Shown piece after piece: positions 19,450-30,000 of a stretch of DNA of 47,299 nucleotides. The DNA comes from Mesotaenium endlicherianum. Its lineage: Eukaryota > Streptophyta > Zygnematophyceae > Zygnematales > Mesotaeniaceae. How positions within the stretch are numbered: position 1 is the stretch's first letter; the number at the start of each line of letters is the position of its first letter. The stretch spans positions 1-47,299 of the forward strand of contig WELA01013579.1 in assembly GCA_009602735.1 (NCBI GenBank), given 5' to 3'. The notes under the pieces were generated by a model, which was not told where the DNA came from, did not search any database, and was given only the letters and a program-made list of their open reading frames with translations. Both the position numbers and the translations under genes were made by a program.

Positions 19450-22400
19450 TCCAGTCTACTGACTGTGAGGATGCTGGAGATAGTGAATCGTCACTAGCTG
19501 CCCTCGTAGTAGGTATTATGGGTCCTGCTGAACTGGATTCACTATGCATGCCTGACAACCAGATAAAGGAGACCATCAGCAATGTAGATGTCCAGAGAGT
19601 GCACACTCTGGATGCTCTTCTTCCACCTGATGTCCAACATTTCTTTGCTACATCAGGAGAAGAATGCGAAAGTCAGGAAAAGACAGTCCCCCCTATCCTA
19701 CTGCATTGCATGATTGCAGGTAGGAAGGTGAGGGCATTTGTTGACGGAGGGGCGTCACATACTTTTATCCACAAGGACTTAGTTAAGCGGCTAAGGCTGC
19801 CTACTGTCACCCAAGGGAATAGAAAAATATTCCTTGGAGATGCCTCAAGTATCCCGGGAGGAGTCATAACCAAGCCTATTGAGGTCCAGTTAGGTTCTGG
19901 CATTGCAGTTCTAACTGAATCGCTTACATTTGAGGTACTCAACACTGGCTTTTATGATCTCGTGCTAGGCAGCACCTGGCTTAACAGATATCAAGCTGAA
20001 GTGTGTTGGAGCAGAGGTACAGTTAAAGTGAGAGGAGCCAGTGATGGGCAGACTGACTTGGCACCCACCAGTGCTCTTCCTCTTGTCCTGTGTGGATGGC
20101 AAATGAAGGAAAAGAAGAGGCTTCCAGAAGGATGCAAGTTGCTGAATGCAATGGAGTTCGTCAAAAGCTGGAACCAGAAGGAAGACAGAATGTTCTGTCT
20201 GCTGCTAAGAGAGGTACCTCCTCAACCTGAAGAAGTGGTTGAGAAAAAGGTAAGCCCTCCGGAGCACCCTACTGCTGCAAAAATTGTTGCTCAGTACACG
20301 GATGTATTTAATATGCCTCCAGGACTACCCCCTAAGAGGGAAGTAGATCATAGGATTGATTTATTACCTGGGAGTCAGCCACCCTGGCAACGCACGTATG
20401 GCTTGTCTTATGTGGAGAGCGAGGAGTTGAAAACACAGATTGCAGAGCTTGAGGAAAATGGTTATATTTCTCCCAGTAAATCACCTTACGGCGCACCCAT
20501 CCTATTTGTTAAGAAAAAGGATGGCAGTATGCGGATGTGTGTGGATTACAGAGCCCTGAACAGAATTACAGTAAAGAACAAGTATGCTTTACCCAGAATC
20601 GAGGACTTGCTTGATACCCTGTCTGGCGCTAAGGTGTTCAGTAAGATAGATCTCAAGAGTGGTTATCATCAAATCAGAATTGCTGAGGGGGATGAACACA
20701 AGACTGCCTTCCGCACACGTTATGGACACTATGAGTTCAACGTGATGCCATTTGGACTGACTAATGCTCCTGCTACCTTCATGGGTGCTATGAATGACAT
20801 TTTCAGACCTTATTTGGATAAGTTTGTGCAAGTTTTCCTGGATGATATTTTAATTTTCTCTAAAGATGAAGCTCAGCACACTGAACACTTAAAGAAAGTG
20901 CTGGACACTCTGCGGAAAAATCACTTGTATGCTAAAATGAGCAAGTGTGATTTCTTTAAGGAAAGTATTGAATTCTTAGGCCACGTTGTCAGTAAAGAGG
21001 GCATCAGTGTGGATCCTAAGAAAGTCCAGACCATAAGGGACTGGCCAGTACCACAGTCTGTCTCTGAAGTTAGATCCTTCCTCGGGTTGGCTAACTACTA
21101 TAGGAGATTTATTGAGAATTATTCCACAAAGGCCAGTAAACTGACTGACCTTACTAAGAAAGACATCGGGTATGTGTGGGGGGAAGAGCAGCAGGCTGCC
21201 TTCCAGACCCTTAAAGATGCCCTTTGTTCTGCCCCAGTGCTAGCCGTGTATGACCCCAGCAAACCGGTGCAGGTGGTTACTGATGCCTCTGATTTTGCCA
21301 TGGGTGCTATTTTGTTGCAGCCTGCTGACAAAACCACAAAGGATGGTAAGGTACGGCAGGAGTGGCATCCTGTGTTGTATGAGTCTATGAAATTTAATCC
21401 AGCGGAGATTAATTACTCAGTGCATGATAAAGAGCTGCTAGCTATCATTCATGTACTCAAACAGTGGAGAGCATACTTACATGGTAAAGCTTTTAAGGTG
21501 ATTACAGATCATCTAGCTCTGACCCACTTTCAGAAGAAGTCCAAGCTGTCGAGGAGGGAGAACCGCTGGAGCCAGATGCTGGAGCAGTTCCAAGTCCAGA
21601 TCGACTACAAACCAGGGAAGTTGAATCCTGCTGATGCACTCTCTAGAAGACCTGACTTGCAAGAAAGGAACTTTAGTCAGCATGCTGTAGATAAAGTCCT
21701 GTGTGCACTCACTTCACTAAAGGTGAAAAAGTCCTTCCTTGAACAACTTAGGAAAGCCTACCTTTCTGACCCAACATTTGAGCCCAGCCCCACTACTGGT
21801 GTGTGTCGTGCTACTGCACTCGGGTATAAGCTCAAGGGAGGGGTCTGGGTGACTGAAACCACTTCAGGCAGGCTGAAGCTGGTCATTCCTAATAACTTGG
21901 AAATAAGGTCTCTCTTACTGAGTCAAGCTCATGACAGTCTCCTGGGTGGACATTTGGGGCAGGCCAAAACTGTTGGCAAACTGGCAAAACATTATCATTG
22001 GGAGGGGTTACCCCGGGAGGTCTTGAAATATGTCAAGTCCTGTGACCAGTGTCAGAGAAATAAGTCTCGGCACACACCACCCGGAGGTCTCTTGCAACCG
22101 CTACCCATCCCAGCGGGACGCTGGGAAACTATATCCATGGACTGGGTGGTCTCACTACCAAGAACTGCCAACGGGCATGATTCAATACTGGTAGTCGTGG
22201 ATAAACTGACAAAAATGGTCATTTTTATCCCCACAACTGTCAAAGTGACTGCACTCGAAACAGCGAGACAGTTTTACAACCATGTAGTATGCCAACATGG
22301 GCTCCCTTCTAATATCATCTCAGACAGAGACTCAAAATTCACCTCTAAGTTCTGGAGAGCTTTAATGGGGTTAATGGGAGTCAAACAGCTGCTCAGCACA

Positions 22401-23234
22401 GCAAACCACCCTCAGACTGATGGGCAGACTGAAAGAACTAACCGAGTTCTGCAGGAGGTGCTGAGAGCATATATTAACCAAAAACAAGATAATTGGGATG
22501 ACCTGTTGCCTCAAATTCAGTTTGCGGTCAACAGTGCGGTGCACGCGTCAACGGGCAAAACTCCTTTTGAACTCAGCCTGGGTAGAGTCCCTAAGTCTCC
22601 TCTAGATGTGCTAGGGGAATCTTTAACTCACCCTGAAGGGATTGACAACCCGGTCTCCCTCCAGTTAACTCAGGAGTTTGCTGACACCCTGTCAGAAGTC
22701 CAACGAAACTTGCACACGGCCCAAGAAAACCAACAAAAATACGCTAATCAACACCGTCGGGAACTGACATTTTCCAAGGGGGATTTAGTCAAACTGCATT
22801 CTCAGCACCTGTACCTCCCTGGTGTGGTCAAGAAAAAGCTTGGCCCTGTCTGGGTCGGTCCATATTCGGTGGTCCGTCGTGTCGGTCAGAATGCTTACAA
22901 ACTGAACATGTCAGCTGAATACAAGGGGCACCCGGTCTTTAATGTCTCCTTCCTGGAACCGTACATCAAAGGTGATACACTGTTCACAGGTCGGTTCCCT
23001 GTCCAACCGGGACCGGTCCCCGCTGTCCGGGACGGCGACCCTGAGGAATATGAGGTCGATGAGATTTTAGACGCTCGCTCGGTCCGTCGATCGTCTAAAT
23101 ATGTCATGAAATACCTCATTCGATGGAAGGGTTACGATGCCTCTGGGGACACTTGGGAGTTTAAGGACCACTTGACCAATGCCAAAGGGGCGTTGACACG
23201 GTTCCACCTTCGGGCCGCTGGAGTCCCTCCATAA
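19341..23234 (+). CDS. pol: Pro-Pol of element C: protease, RT, RNase H, integrase, chromodomain
   Basis: Translated by -1 frameshift from gag, so real coding begins at about 19429, not at the first ATG of the open frame. Domains (residue numbers from 19341): aspartic protease near 134 ([12 protein letters not shown]), RT about 370-560 ([46 protein letters not shown]), RNase H about 640-760 ([14 protein letters not shown]), integrase zinc finger about 860-905 (H-H-C-C ending CDQCQRNK), core with MDWVVSLP (930), SDRDSKF (994) and [10 protein letters not shown] (1026), GPY module ([18 protein letters not shown]), chromodomain about 1236-1285 ([17 protein letters not shown]). All catalytic residues are present and there is no stop, so this copy may still encode active enzymes. 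Confidence 0.96.
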   Translation: MLPLSAERPLQRTVSSQAPAQSREKGPAFKRQQQSVIQSTDCEDAGDSESSLAALVVGIMGPAELDSLCMPDNQIKETISNVDVQRVHTLDALLPPDVQHFFATSGEECESQEKTVPPILLHCMIAGRKVRAFVDGGASHTFIHKDLVKRLRLPTVTQGNRKIFLGDASSIPGGVITKPIEVQLGSGIAVLTESLTFEVLNTGFYDLVLGSTWLNRYQAEVCWSRGTVKVRGASDGQTDLAPTSALPLVLCGWQMKEKKRLPEGCKLLNAMEFVKSWNQKEDRMFCLLLREVPPQPEEVVEKKVSPPEHPTAAKIVAQYTDVFNMPPGLPPKREVDHRIDLLPGSQPPWQRTYGLSYVESEELKTQIAELEENGYISPSKSPYGAPILFVKKKDGSMRMCVDYRALNRITVKNKYALPRIEDLLDTLSGAKVFSKIDLKSGYHQIRIAEGDEHKTAFRTRYGHYEFNVMPFGLTNAPATFMGAMNDIFRPYLDKFVQVFLDDILIFSKDEAQHTEHLKKVLDTLRKNHLYAKMSKCDFFKESIEFLGHVVSKEGISVDPKKVQTIRDWPVPQSVSEVRSFLGLANYYRRFIENYSTKASKLTDLTKKDIGYVWGEEQQAAFQTLKDALCSAPVLAVYDPSKPVQVVTDASDFAMGAILLQPADKTTKDGKVRQEWHPVLYESMKFNPAEINYSVHDKELLAIIHVLKQWRAYLHGKAFKVITDHLALTHFQKKSKLSRRENRWSQMLEQFQVQIDYKPGKLNPADALSRRPDLQERNFSQHAVDKVLCALTSLKVKKSFLEQLRKAYLSDPTFEPSPTTGVCRATALGYKLKGGVWVTETTSGRLKLVIPNNLEIRSLLLSQAHDSLLGGHLGQAKTVGKLAKHYHWEGLPREVLKYVKSCDQCQRNKSRHTPPGGLLQPLPIPAGRWETISMDWVVSLPRTANGHDSILVVVDKLTKMVIFIPTTVKVTALETARQFYNHVVCQHGLPSNIISDRDSKFTSKFWRALMGLMGVKQLLSTANHPQTDGQTERTNRVLQEVLRAYINQKQDNWDDLLPQIQFAVNSAVHASTGKTPFELSLGRVPKSPLDVLGESLTHPEGIDNPVSLQLTQEFADTLSEVQRNLHTAQENQQKYANQHRRELTFSKGDLVKLHSQHLYLPGVVKKKLGPVWVGPYSVVRRVGQNAYKLNMSAEYKGHPVFNVSFLEPYIKGDTLFTGRFPVQPGPVPAVRDGDPEEYEVDEILDARSVRRSSKYVMKYLIRWKGYDASGDTWEFKDHLTNAKGALTRFHLRAAGVPP
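19425..19466 (+). promoter_or_regulatory. -1 ribosomal frameshift signal (gag to pol), element C
   Basis: Slippery TTTAAAA at 19425-19431 in phase T TTA AAA, spacer GACAGCA (7 nt), then a perfect 10-bp stem: ACAGTCAGTA (19439-19448) with TACTGACTGT (19457-19466), loop 8 nt. After slipping the ribosome reads [11 protein letters not shown] and on into pol. Heptamer, spacer length and stem all match known -1 signals. The element is conserved in A (with a G-U pair) and B. Confidence 0.9.
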
Positions 23235-23500
23235 CTGTCATTTCAGTTGACACGGGAAGGTGACAGGCGGTCCTGTCTCCATTTAAGTTGGAGGGGAAAA
23301 TATATGACAGTTAGTGAGCGAGAGCGATAAAAACACACTCATACGTTTATGTGTAGCGCATCGCAACTACGTCAACTTTTAGCAATCATCCTGTAAGGTA
23401 AACAGCATCGAATCCACTATACTAATACTAGCATACTTCCTGCAATCCCTATGACAAAGGTCCATACCCTACTAACTTGTGCCCTGGTTACATGCACAGG
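23235..23500 (+). promoter_or_regulatory. Pol-ORF3 spacer with internal purine tract and splice-acceptor-like end
   Basis: Three conserved items. First, a small hairpin, GACAGG...CCTGTC. Second, AAGTTGGAGGGGAAAA at 23285-23300, nearly the same as the 3' polypurine tract AAGTTGGAGGGAT at 25278-25290. Third, TACTAAC (23470-23476, the ideal branch-point sequence) 24 nt before CAG (23497-23499), which is followed by G and the ORF3 ATG. Inference: a second plus-strand primer and a 3' splice site for a subgenomic mRNA. Candidate donors are GTAAGT 17922-17927 and GTAAGG 17974-17979. Confidence 0.55.
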
Positions 23501-25177
23501 ATGGCGCCCACCACACAAAAGGAGGACAGAAAGCGCAAGGCAGAAGAAGCCAGGAGGACAATGGAGCAATACCAGAAGGAGCTGGCGGCGACGTCCCTCA
23601 CCAGGAGAGAACAAGAAAGGGTCCGCAGACAACAAGAGGCGGCAGAAGAGGCACAGAGGAAGAAGGATCAGGAAGCGGAAAACCTCAGGAAAGCTGAGGA
23701 GGAGAGATAGAAGAAACAACAAGAAAAAGCGGCAGCGGCAGAGGAGGAGAAAAGGAAATAGATTGAAGCGGAGAGACAGAAGAGCTTGGCCACTTACAGG
23801 TATACTGTGGTGTGTGGCCAAAACTTTGATAACCTGAAGAAAGCATTGCTGGCAGCCCAGGAGATCAACAGGCTGGAACAGACAACACTGCTACAGAGGG
23901 AAGGAGCTGCAGCACTGGATAGGTACATCGAGACACACACTGGTGTGGTCCTCTATGAAGATTAAGCCAAGATGGTGGGCTATACAGCGGAGCAGACCCG
24001 GTATCTTGCAGATGATTCAGAGGACAAGCCGGTCCCCATACAGGGAATAGTGGGAGATCAAAGACTCATCCGGATGGTGAGCATGCGGCCCGATAGCTTT
24101 AAGGATACGATATTCTACCTCACACTACTGCCAGCTTACAATGAAGTTGAGAGAAGGAGCTGGGAGTACTTGGCCAGGGAAGCAGGACAGCAGATGTTCT
24201 CTCCCCACTGGTTCCCGTGTAAACTGAGGAAGGCTGAGCACGGACCCCAGTACTACCAGCAGCCAACAGACTGGAGGTGGATGACCGTCACAAATAAGAA
24301 GCAGGAGTGTGACCGAGCCCAACCGGATGACTTCCACTATGGCCTAGACGGCTATCTCATCCTACCACCTCACATTGCCCCTTGGGATCCCAGGCTAAAT
24401 GGATGCCTGAGCAATATGAATGCAGAGACCAAGGAGCATAGGAGGAGGGGAAGAGACTACTTCTCTAAGGGAAAGCATGCCTTTGTCAAATGGGCAAAGA
24501 ATGCAGGCCGGATAGATATCAGTAGGCTGAAGGCCAAGCAACCTCCAGCGCGCCCTAAGAAAGGGAGGTCGGTAGACTACTCCATGTCTACTAGGGAGCA
24601 GGACGACTTAGTGGACGAGACCCCTACTCTCTCCGAGGAGGAGGATGAGGAGGATGAGGAAGAAGAACAAGGCAGAGGAGAAGCATCAGCAGCAGGTACT
24701 CAGGATACCCAGGGGCAGGCAGGGGCGCTCCCTAAAGAACCACGATCAGGAATTTGGAATGTGATCCCCGTTATGGCGACAACTGGATCCCGCGCTCGCT
24801 CCCCCAGCCCACCTGCCCAAGCAGGGGAAGAAGCTGATCTGACGGTACTGGGCAGCAGACACAGGCAGAAATCCCCAGAGGACAGGGGTGCCAGAAGAGG
24901 GACACGCGGGTGGGCCAGAGGTATGCCGGCCTCCCCCTCCGCTCAGGGGCATGTACCTCTAGCCAATGTATTTCAGCATCCTACTGGAATGCCTGTCTAT
25001 GTGGGGATCAACACCCAAGTGGTTGAAGAACAGGCTACCATCCTTCGTTCTCCTCGAGGCCCAACTTTAGAGCAAACAGGGTTCTTTAGAAGGCCAGCTG
25101 ACAGACCTAGAGGGCTGTCCAGATCTAGGCCCAGATCTCCGTCTCCTGATCCTGAAGCCCCAGGAACAACCCCTTAA
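23501..25177 (+). pseudogene. ORF3 of element C (558 codons, three nonsense mutations)
   Basis: Extra gene between pol and the 3' LTR, the env position. Residues about 1-95: Lys/Glu/Arg/Gln-rich, strongly predicted-looking coiled coil (RKRKAEEARRTMEQYQKEL). About 97-340: folded core (TYRYTVV, AKMVGYTAEQ, NEVERRSWEYLAREAG, PTDWRWMTV, LPPHIAPWDPRLNG, FSKGKHAFVKWA). About 375-395: acidic run. Tail: Pro/Ser/Arg-rich with GHVPLANVFQHPTGMPVYV and LRSPRGP. No signal peptide or membrane segment, so not an obvious envelope. Stops at 23708-23710 (CAG to TAG relative to A), 23759-23761 and 23963-23965. The frame is open from 23972 on. Element A has the same 1677-bp length. I do not recognise the family. 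The ATG was chosen because it follows the conserved CAG and aligns in all three copies. Confidence 0.85.
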
Positions 25178-25277
25178 GGTGACAGGCTGAGAGGACAGTC
25201 AGTAGGGGAGGTTGGTCAGGGTCAGTTTCTTTATTTAAGGCTTTGGCAGTTTAATGTTGTCGAGGCGACAACAAGTT

Positions 25278-25290
25278 AAGTTGGAGGGAT
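25278..25290 (+). other. 3' polypurine tract of element C
   Basis: AAGTTGGAGGGAT directly before the LTR start TGTAATG; the identical tract precedes the 3' LTRs of A (39624-39636) and B (16129-16141, complement). A GTTGTCGAGGCGACAAC palindrome lies just upstream in A and C. Confidence 0.85.
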
Positions 25291-26010
25291 TGTAATGAAT
25301 CAGTATATTAGTGGATATAATATTCATTTAGATATAATAGTTAATTAAGTTCAGCCTGCTGAACTTTAGTTAATAGTGAGTCTGCTGGACTTTACATAAT
25401 TATCAGTTTAATGACTCAGCCGGAAGCAGCAGGCTGAAGTCCATATAAGTCAGCTTGCTGACCCATTCTTTGACAGCCAGCTGACTTCCGTACTCGGTAG
25501 CAGCGAACTGCCTTGATATGCATCTAAGTGCGATATGCTAGATGAATAGCCAGATGACATCCCTATGATGGATGGCTATTCGGGATGATGGGAGATGGCG
25601 GTGGATTTGGTTAACCGAGGTCCTACCAACGTGGTTAACTCCCGGGTAGGCGGTGCCATCGCACTGACTATTGAACAGTAAACTCATTCCATGTACATAT
25701 GCTAGGCATTGCTCTCAAGTTCGGCATTCGGAAACGAGGCCAACTCTCCTGTACAGCTTACTGAGAGAGATCTGAATCCAAGGCGAGAAGCCATTGATAC
25801 GCACTGTCTTCTAACCTTCCTTATGTATGAGTTTACTGATTGACATTATTGATGCTAACTTACTCGCATTTGACTTACGAGTATTATTCACTGCTAGTGT
25901 ATTGTCCTTTGTCGTTTAACCAGTTAACGGAAATCGCCATAAAGATTACTTGCTGATATAAAGATCTTTATTAATTGTTAATCGCTTATTTGGTAAGTCG
26001 ATTCATTTCA
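25291..26010 (+). repeat. 3' LTR of element C (720 bp)
   Basis: TGTAATGAAT...ATTCATTTCA, ending at the N. About 3.6 percent different from its 5' LTR. Confidence 0.93.
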
Positions 26011-26020
26011 NTTGATTTCA
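26011..26020. other. Assembly join at the right end of element C
   Basis: One N followed by TTGATTTCA, which nearly repeats the LTR end TTCATTTCA before the target copy AATTC (26021-26025). This looks like two contigs with a small unresolved overlap, not biology. Confidence 0.8.
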
Positions 26021-26691
26021 AATTCCCAGCTCCTCCTCTCCACCTCATTGTACATGGCCTTGAACCTGTTGTGGGGTGTTGAGTCCTTGAAGCTATTCGC
26101 GTCCATGGGGATCATCCTGATGACCCTATCTTCCCCCCAGATACCAGGAATCGAGACAGCTCCTGCTTCGTTCACCTGGGCCATTGCCTTGGCCTCTCCG
26201 ATTGTATATCCTACCATCCTGGCGTAATCGTGGTAGAGGAGGAGCCCTGTGCCGACCTCTATATACTTGTCAAAGTTTTCGGATGTCTCCCCTTCCTTCT
26301 GGAGGATTTCCTTCTGCGACTCACTGCGACTTCTCTGGGCATACTTGAAGGCCTCCTCCAGTAGATCAAAGCCCTTGCCCAGCACCGTGTAGCGGTAGCT
26401 GCTGATTCTCCTCTGTTCTTCTTCTTCAGCCCGCTGCTTCCGCTTCTCCTCAGCTTGCCTCTCCTCCTCTGCTTTCTTGGCCTCCTCTACAGCTTTTCTG
26501 TCCATCTCTTCCTGCCTCAGTCTGGCCTGTTCCTCCTCCTCCTTCTTCTTCTGTGCCTCCCGCTGTTGTTGGAGTCGTTGTGATTCCCGAGCGGAGATGG
26601 AAGATGATTCGATGTCTCCTCGGAATTGCAAGTATTCTGCATGTGCCTCTTCCGCCCTTCTCTTCCTCTTGAGTTCTGACTTTTGAGTCAT
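26021..26691 (-). pseudogene. ORF3 of element B, N-terminal part
   Basis: Minus-strand frame open from ATG (26691-26689) to the element C junction. Long Glu/Lys/Arg/Gln coiled coil (QKSELKRKRRAEEAHAEY) over about 110 residues, then SYRYTV, DYARMVGYTIGEA, GEDRVIRM and YNEVERRSWEF, the same order of motifs as in A and C. By eye less than half of the residues match, while gag and pol of B and C are nearly the same. The ATG follows CACTAAC and, after a T-rich stretch, CAG and G, the same acceptor-like layout as in C. Resumes at 17220. Confidence 0.85.
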
Positions 26692-27014
26692 CCTGCTCAA
26701 TCATAAACACAATGCAGTTAGTGAAGTCATGATATTTTGCCGCTACTGAGTGCCCTTGATGAAGAGGAGCGCGATCGGGAGAGTTCCTAGTGTGGAGTAC
26801 CTGGTGTGAGTGAATATAAGGGAAAATTGAGTTAGAGAGCGAGTGAGTGTGAGCGCAGGTTGAGTGTGTAATATGGTGATCAGAGAATACCACTCCCTCC
26901 AACTAAATCTTAAAGGTGGGCTGCCTGTTACAACCGTCACTAACTGTCGCATCCCCCTCCAACTTATATGGAGACAGGCCTCCTGTCACCTTCCCGTGTC
27001 AACTGAAATGACTG
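26692..27014 (-). promoter_or_regulatory. Pol-ORF3 spacer of element B with two purine tracts
   Basis: On the minus strand AAGTTGGAGGGGG (complement at 26953-26965) is in the same place as the internal tract of A and C, followed by a GACAGTTAGTG that A and C also have. A second copy, AGTTGGAGGGAG (26893-26904), lies 50 bp further on. The rest, up to the branch-point-like CACTAAC near 26717-26723 and CAG at 26693-26695, is unlike the spacers of A and C, so the sequence change relative to C begins between pol and ORF3. Confidence 0.5.
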
Positions 27015-30000
27015 TTAGGGAGGTGCCCCAGCCGCCCAAAGGTGGAACCGTTTCAACGCCCCTTTGGCATTGGTCAGCTGGTCTTTCAATTCCCAAGTGT
27101 CCCCAGAGGCATCGTAACCCTACCATCGGATGAGGTACTTCATGACAAATTTAGACGATCGACGGACCGAGCGAGCGTCTAAAATCTCATCGACCTCATA
27201 TTCCTCAGGATCGCCGTCCCGGATAGCGGGGACCGGTCCCGGTTGGACAGGTAACCGACCTGTGAACAATGTATCACCTTTGATGTATGGTTCCAGGAAG
27301 GAGACATTAAAGACCGGGTGACCCTTGTAGTCAGCTGACATGTTCAGTTTGTAAGCATTCTGACCGATACGACGTACCACCGAATATGGACCGACCCAGA
27401 CAAGACCAAGCTTTTTCTTGACCACACCAGGGAGGTACAGGTGCTGAGAATGCAGTTTGACTAAAACCCCCTTGGAAAATGTCAATTCCCGACGGTGTTG
27501 ATTAGCGTATTTTTGTTGGTTGTCTTGGGCCTTGTGCAATTTTGGTTGGACTTCTGACAGGGTGTCAACAAACTCCTGAGTTAACTGGAGGGAGACCGGG
27601 TTGTCAATCCCTTCAGGGTGAGTAAAGGATTCCCCTAGCACATCTAAAGGAGACTTAGGGACTCTACCCAGACTGAGTTCAAAAGGAGTTTTGCCCGTTG
27701 ACGCGTGCACCGCACTGTTGACCGCAAACTGAATTTGAGGCAACAGGTCATCCCAATTATCTTGTTTTTGGTTAATATATGCTCTCAGCACCTCCTGCAG
27801 AACTCGGTTAGTTCTTTCAGTCTGCCCATCAGTCAGAGGGTGGTTTGCTGTGCTGAGCAGCTGTTTGACTCCCATTAACCCCATTAAAGCTCTCCAGAAC
27901 TTAGAGGTGAATTTTGAGTCTCTGTCTGAGATGATATTAGAAGGGAGCCCATGTTGGCATACTACATGGTTGTAAAACTGTCTGGCTGTTTCGAGTGCAG
28001 TCACTTTGACAGTTGTGGGGATAAAAATGACCATTTTTGTCAGTTTATCCACAACTACCAGTATTGAATCATGCCCATTGGCAGTTCTTGGTAGTGAGAC
28101 CACCCAGTCCATGGATATAGTTTTCCAGCGTCCAGCTGGGATGGGCAGTGGTTGCAAGAGACCTCCGGGTGGTGTGTGCCAAGACCTATTTCTCTAACAC
28201 TGGTCACAGGACTTGACATATTTCAAGACCTCCCGGGGTAACCCCTCCCAATGATAATGTTTTGCCAGTTTGCCAACAGTTTTGGCCTGCCCCAAATGTC
28301 CACCCAGGAGACTGTCGTGCGCTTGACTCAGTAAGAGAGACCTTATTTCCAAATTATTAGGAATGACCAGCTTCAGCCTGCCTGAAGTGGTTTCAGTCAC
28401 CCAGACCCCTCCCTTGAGCTTATACCCGAGTGCGGTAGCACGACACATACCAGTAGTGGGGCTGGGCTCAAATGTTGGGTCAGAAAGGTAGGCTTTCCTA
28501 AGTTGTTCAAGGAAGGACTTTTTCACCTTTAGTGAAGTGAGTGCACACAGGACTTTATCTACAGCATGCTGACTAAAGTTCCTTTCTTGCAAGTCAGGTC
28601 TTCTAGAGAGTGCATCAGCAGGATTCAACTTCCCTGGTTTGTAGTCGATCTGGACTTGGAACTGCTCCAGCATCTGGCTCCAGCGGTTCTCCCTCCTCGA
28701 CAGCTTGGACTTCTTCTGAAAGTGGGTCAGAGCTAGATGATCTGTAATCACCTTAAAAGCTTTACCATGTAAGTATGCTCTCCACTGTTTGAGTACATGA
28801 ATGATAGCTAGCAGCTCTTTATCATGCACTGAGTAATTAATCTCCGCTGGATTAAATTTCATAGACTCATACAACACAGGATGCCACACTCCTGCCGTAC
28901 CTTACCATCCTTTGTGGTTTTGTCAGCAGGCTGCAACAAAATAGCACCCATGGCAAAATCAGAGGCATCAGTAACCACCTGCACCGGTTTGCTGGGGTCA
29001 AACACGGCTAGCACTGGGGCAGAACAAAAGGCATCTATAAGGGTCTGGAAGGCAGCCTGCTGCTCTTCCCCCCACACATACCCGATGTCTTTCTTAGTAA
29101 GGTCAGTCAGTTTACTGGCCTTTGTGGAATAATTCTCAATAAATCTCCTATAGTAGTTAGTCAACCCGAGGAAGGATCTAACTTCAGAGACAGACTGTGG
29201 TACTGGCCAGTCCCTTATGGTCTGGACTTTCTTAGGATCCACGCTGATGCCCTCTTTACTGACAATGTGGCCTAAGAGTTCAATGCTTTTTTTAAAGAAA
29301 TCACACTTGCTCATTTTAGCATACAAGTGGTTTCTTCTCAGAGTGTCCAGGATTGTCTTTAAGTGTTCAACGTGCTGAGCTTCATCTCTAGAGAAAATTA
29401 AAATATCATCCAAGAAAACTTGCACAATTTATCCAAATAAGGTGTGAAAATGTCATTCATAGCACCCATGAAGGTGGCAGGAGCATAAGTCAGTCCAAAT
29501 GGCATCACGTTGAACTCATTGTGTCCATAACGTGTACGGAAGGCAGTCTTGTGTTCATCCCCCTCAGCAATTTTGATTTGATGATAACCACTCTTGAGAT
29601 CTATCATACTGAACACCTTAGCACCAGACAGGGTATCAAGCAAGTCCTTGATTTTGGGTAAAGCATACTTGTTCTTTACTGTAATTCTGTTCAGGGCTCT
29701 GTAATCCACACACATCCGTATACTGCCATCCTTTTTCTTAACAATTAGGATGGGTGCGCCGTAAGGTGATTTACTGGGAGAAATGTAACCATTTTTTTCA
29801 AGCTCTGCAATCTGTGTTTTCAACTCCTCGCTCTCCACATAAGACAAGCCATACGTGCGTTGCCAAGGTGGCTGACTCCCAGGTAATAGATCAATCCTAT
29901 GATCTACTTCCCTCTTAGGGAGTACTCCTGGAGGCATATTAAATACATCAGTGTACCGAGCAACAATTTTTGCAGCAGTAGGGTGATCCGGAGGGCTTAC

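Larger units (their letters stand above)
17221..26010 (+). mobile_element. Element C: complete chromovirus with intact gag and pol and a third ORF
   Basis: 8790 bp, inserted in ORF3 of element B. Target duplication AATTC at 17216-17220 and 26021-26025; the right junction is blurred by an N at 26011 and nine bases that repeat the LTR end. Order: LTR, PBS, gag, -1 frameshift, pro-RT-RNaseH-IN-chromodomain, internal purine tract, ORF3, PPT, LTR. Gag and pol have no stops. ORF3 has three nonsense codons. Confidence 0.93.

Noticed and set aside
23451..23837. Arg/Lys-rich 128-codon frame overlapping ORF3, also at 37798-38184
   Set aside because: Shadow of the purine-rich coiled-coil coding sequence in another frame; conservation follows ORF3.
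23501..25177. ORF3 as a true envelope glycoprotein
   Set aside because: No signal peptide, membrane segment, cysteine pattern or cleavage site; the protein is mostly charged coiled coil and acidic or Pro-rich sequence.
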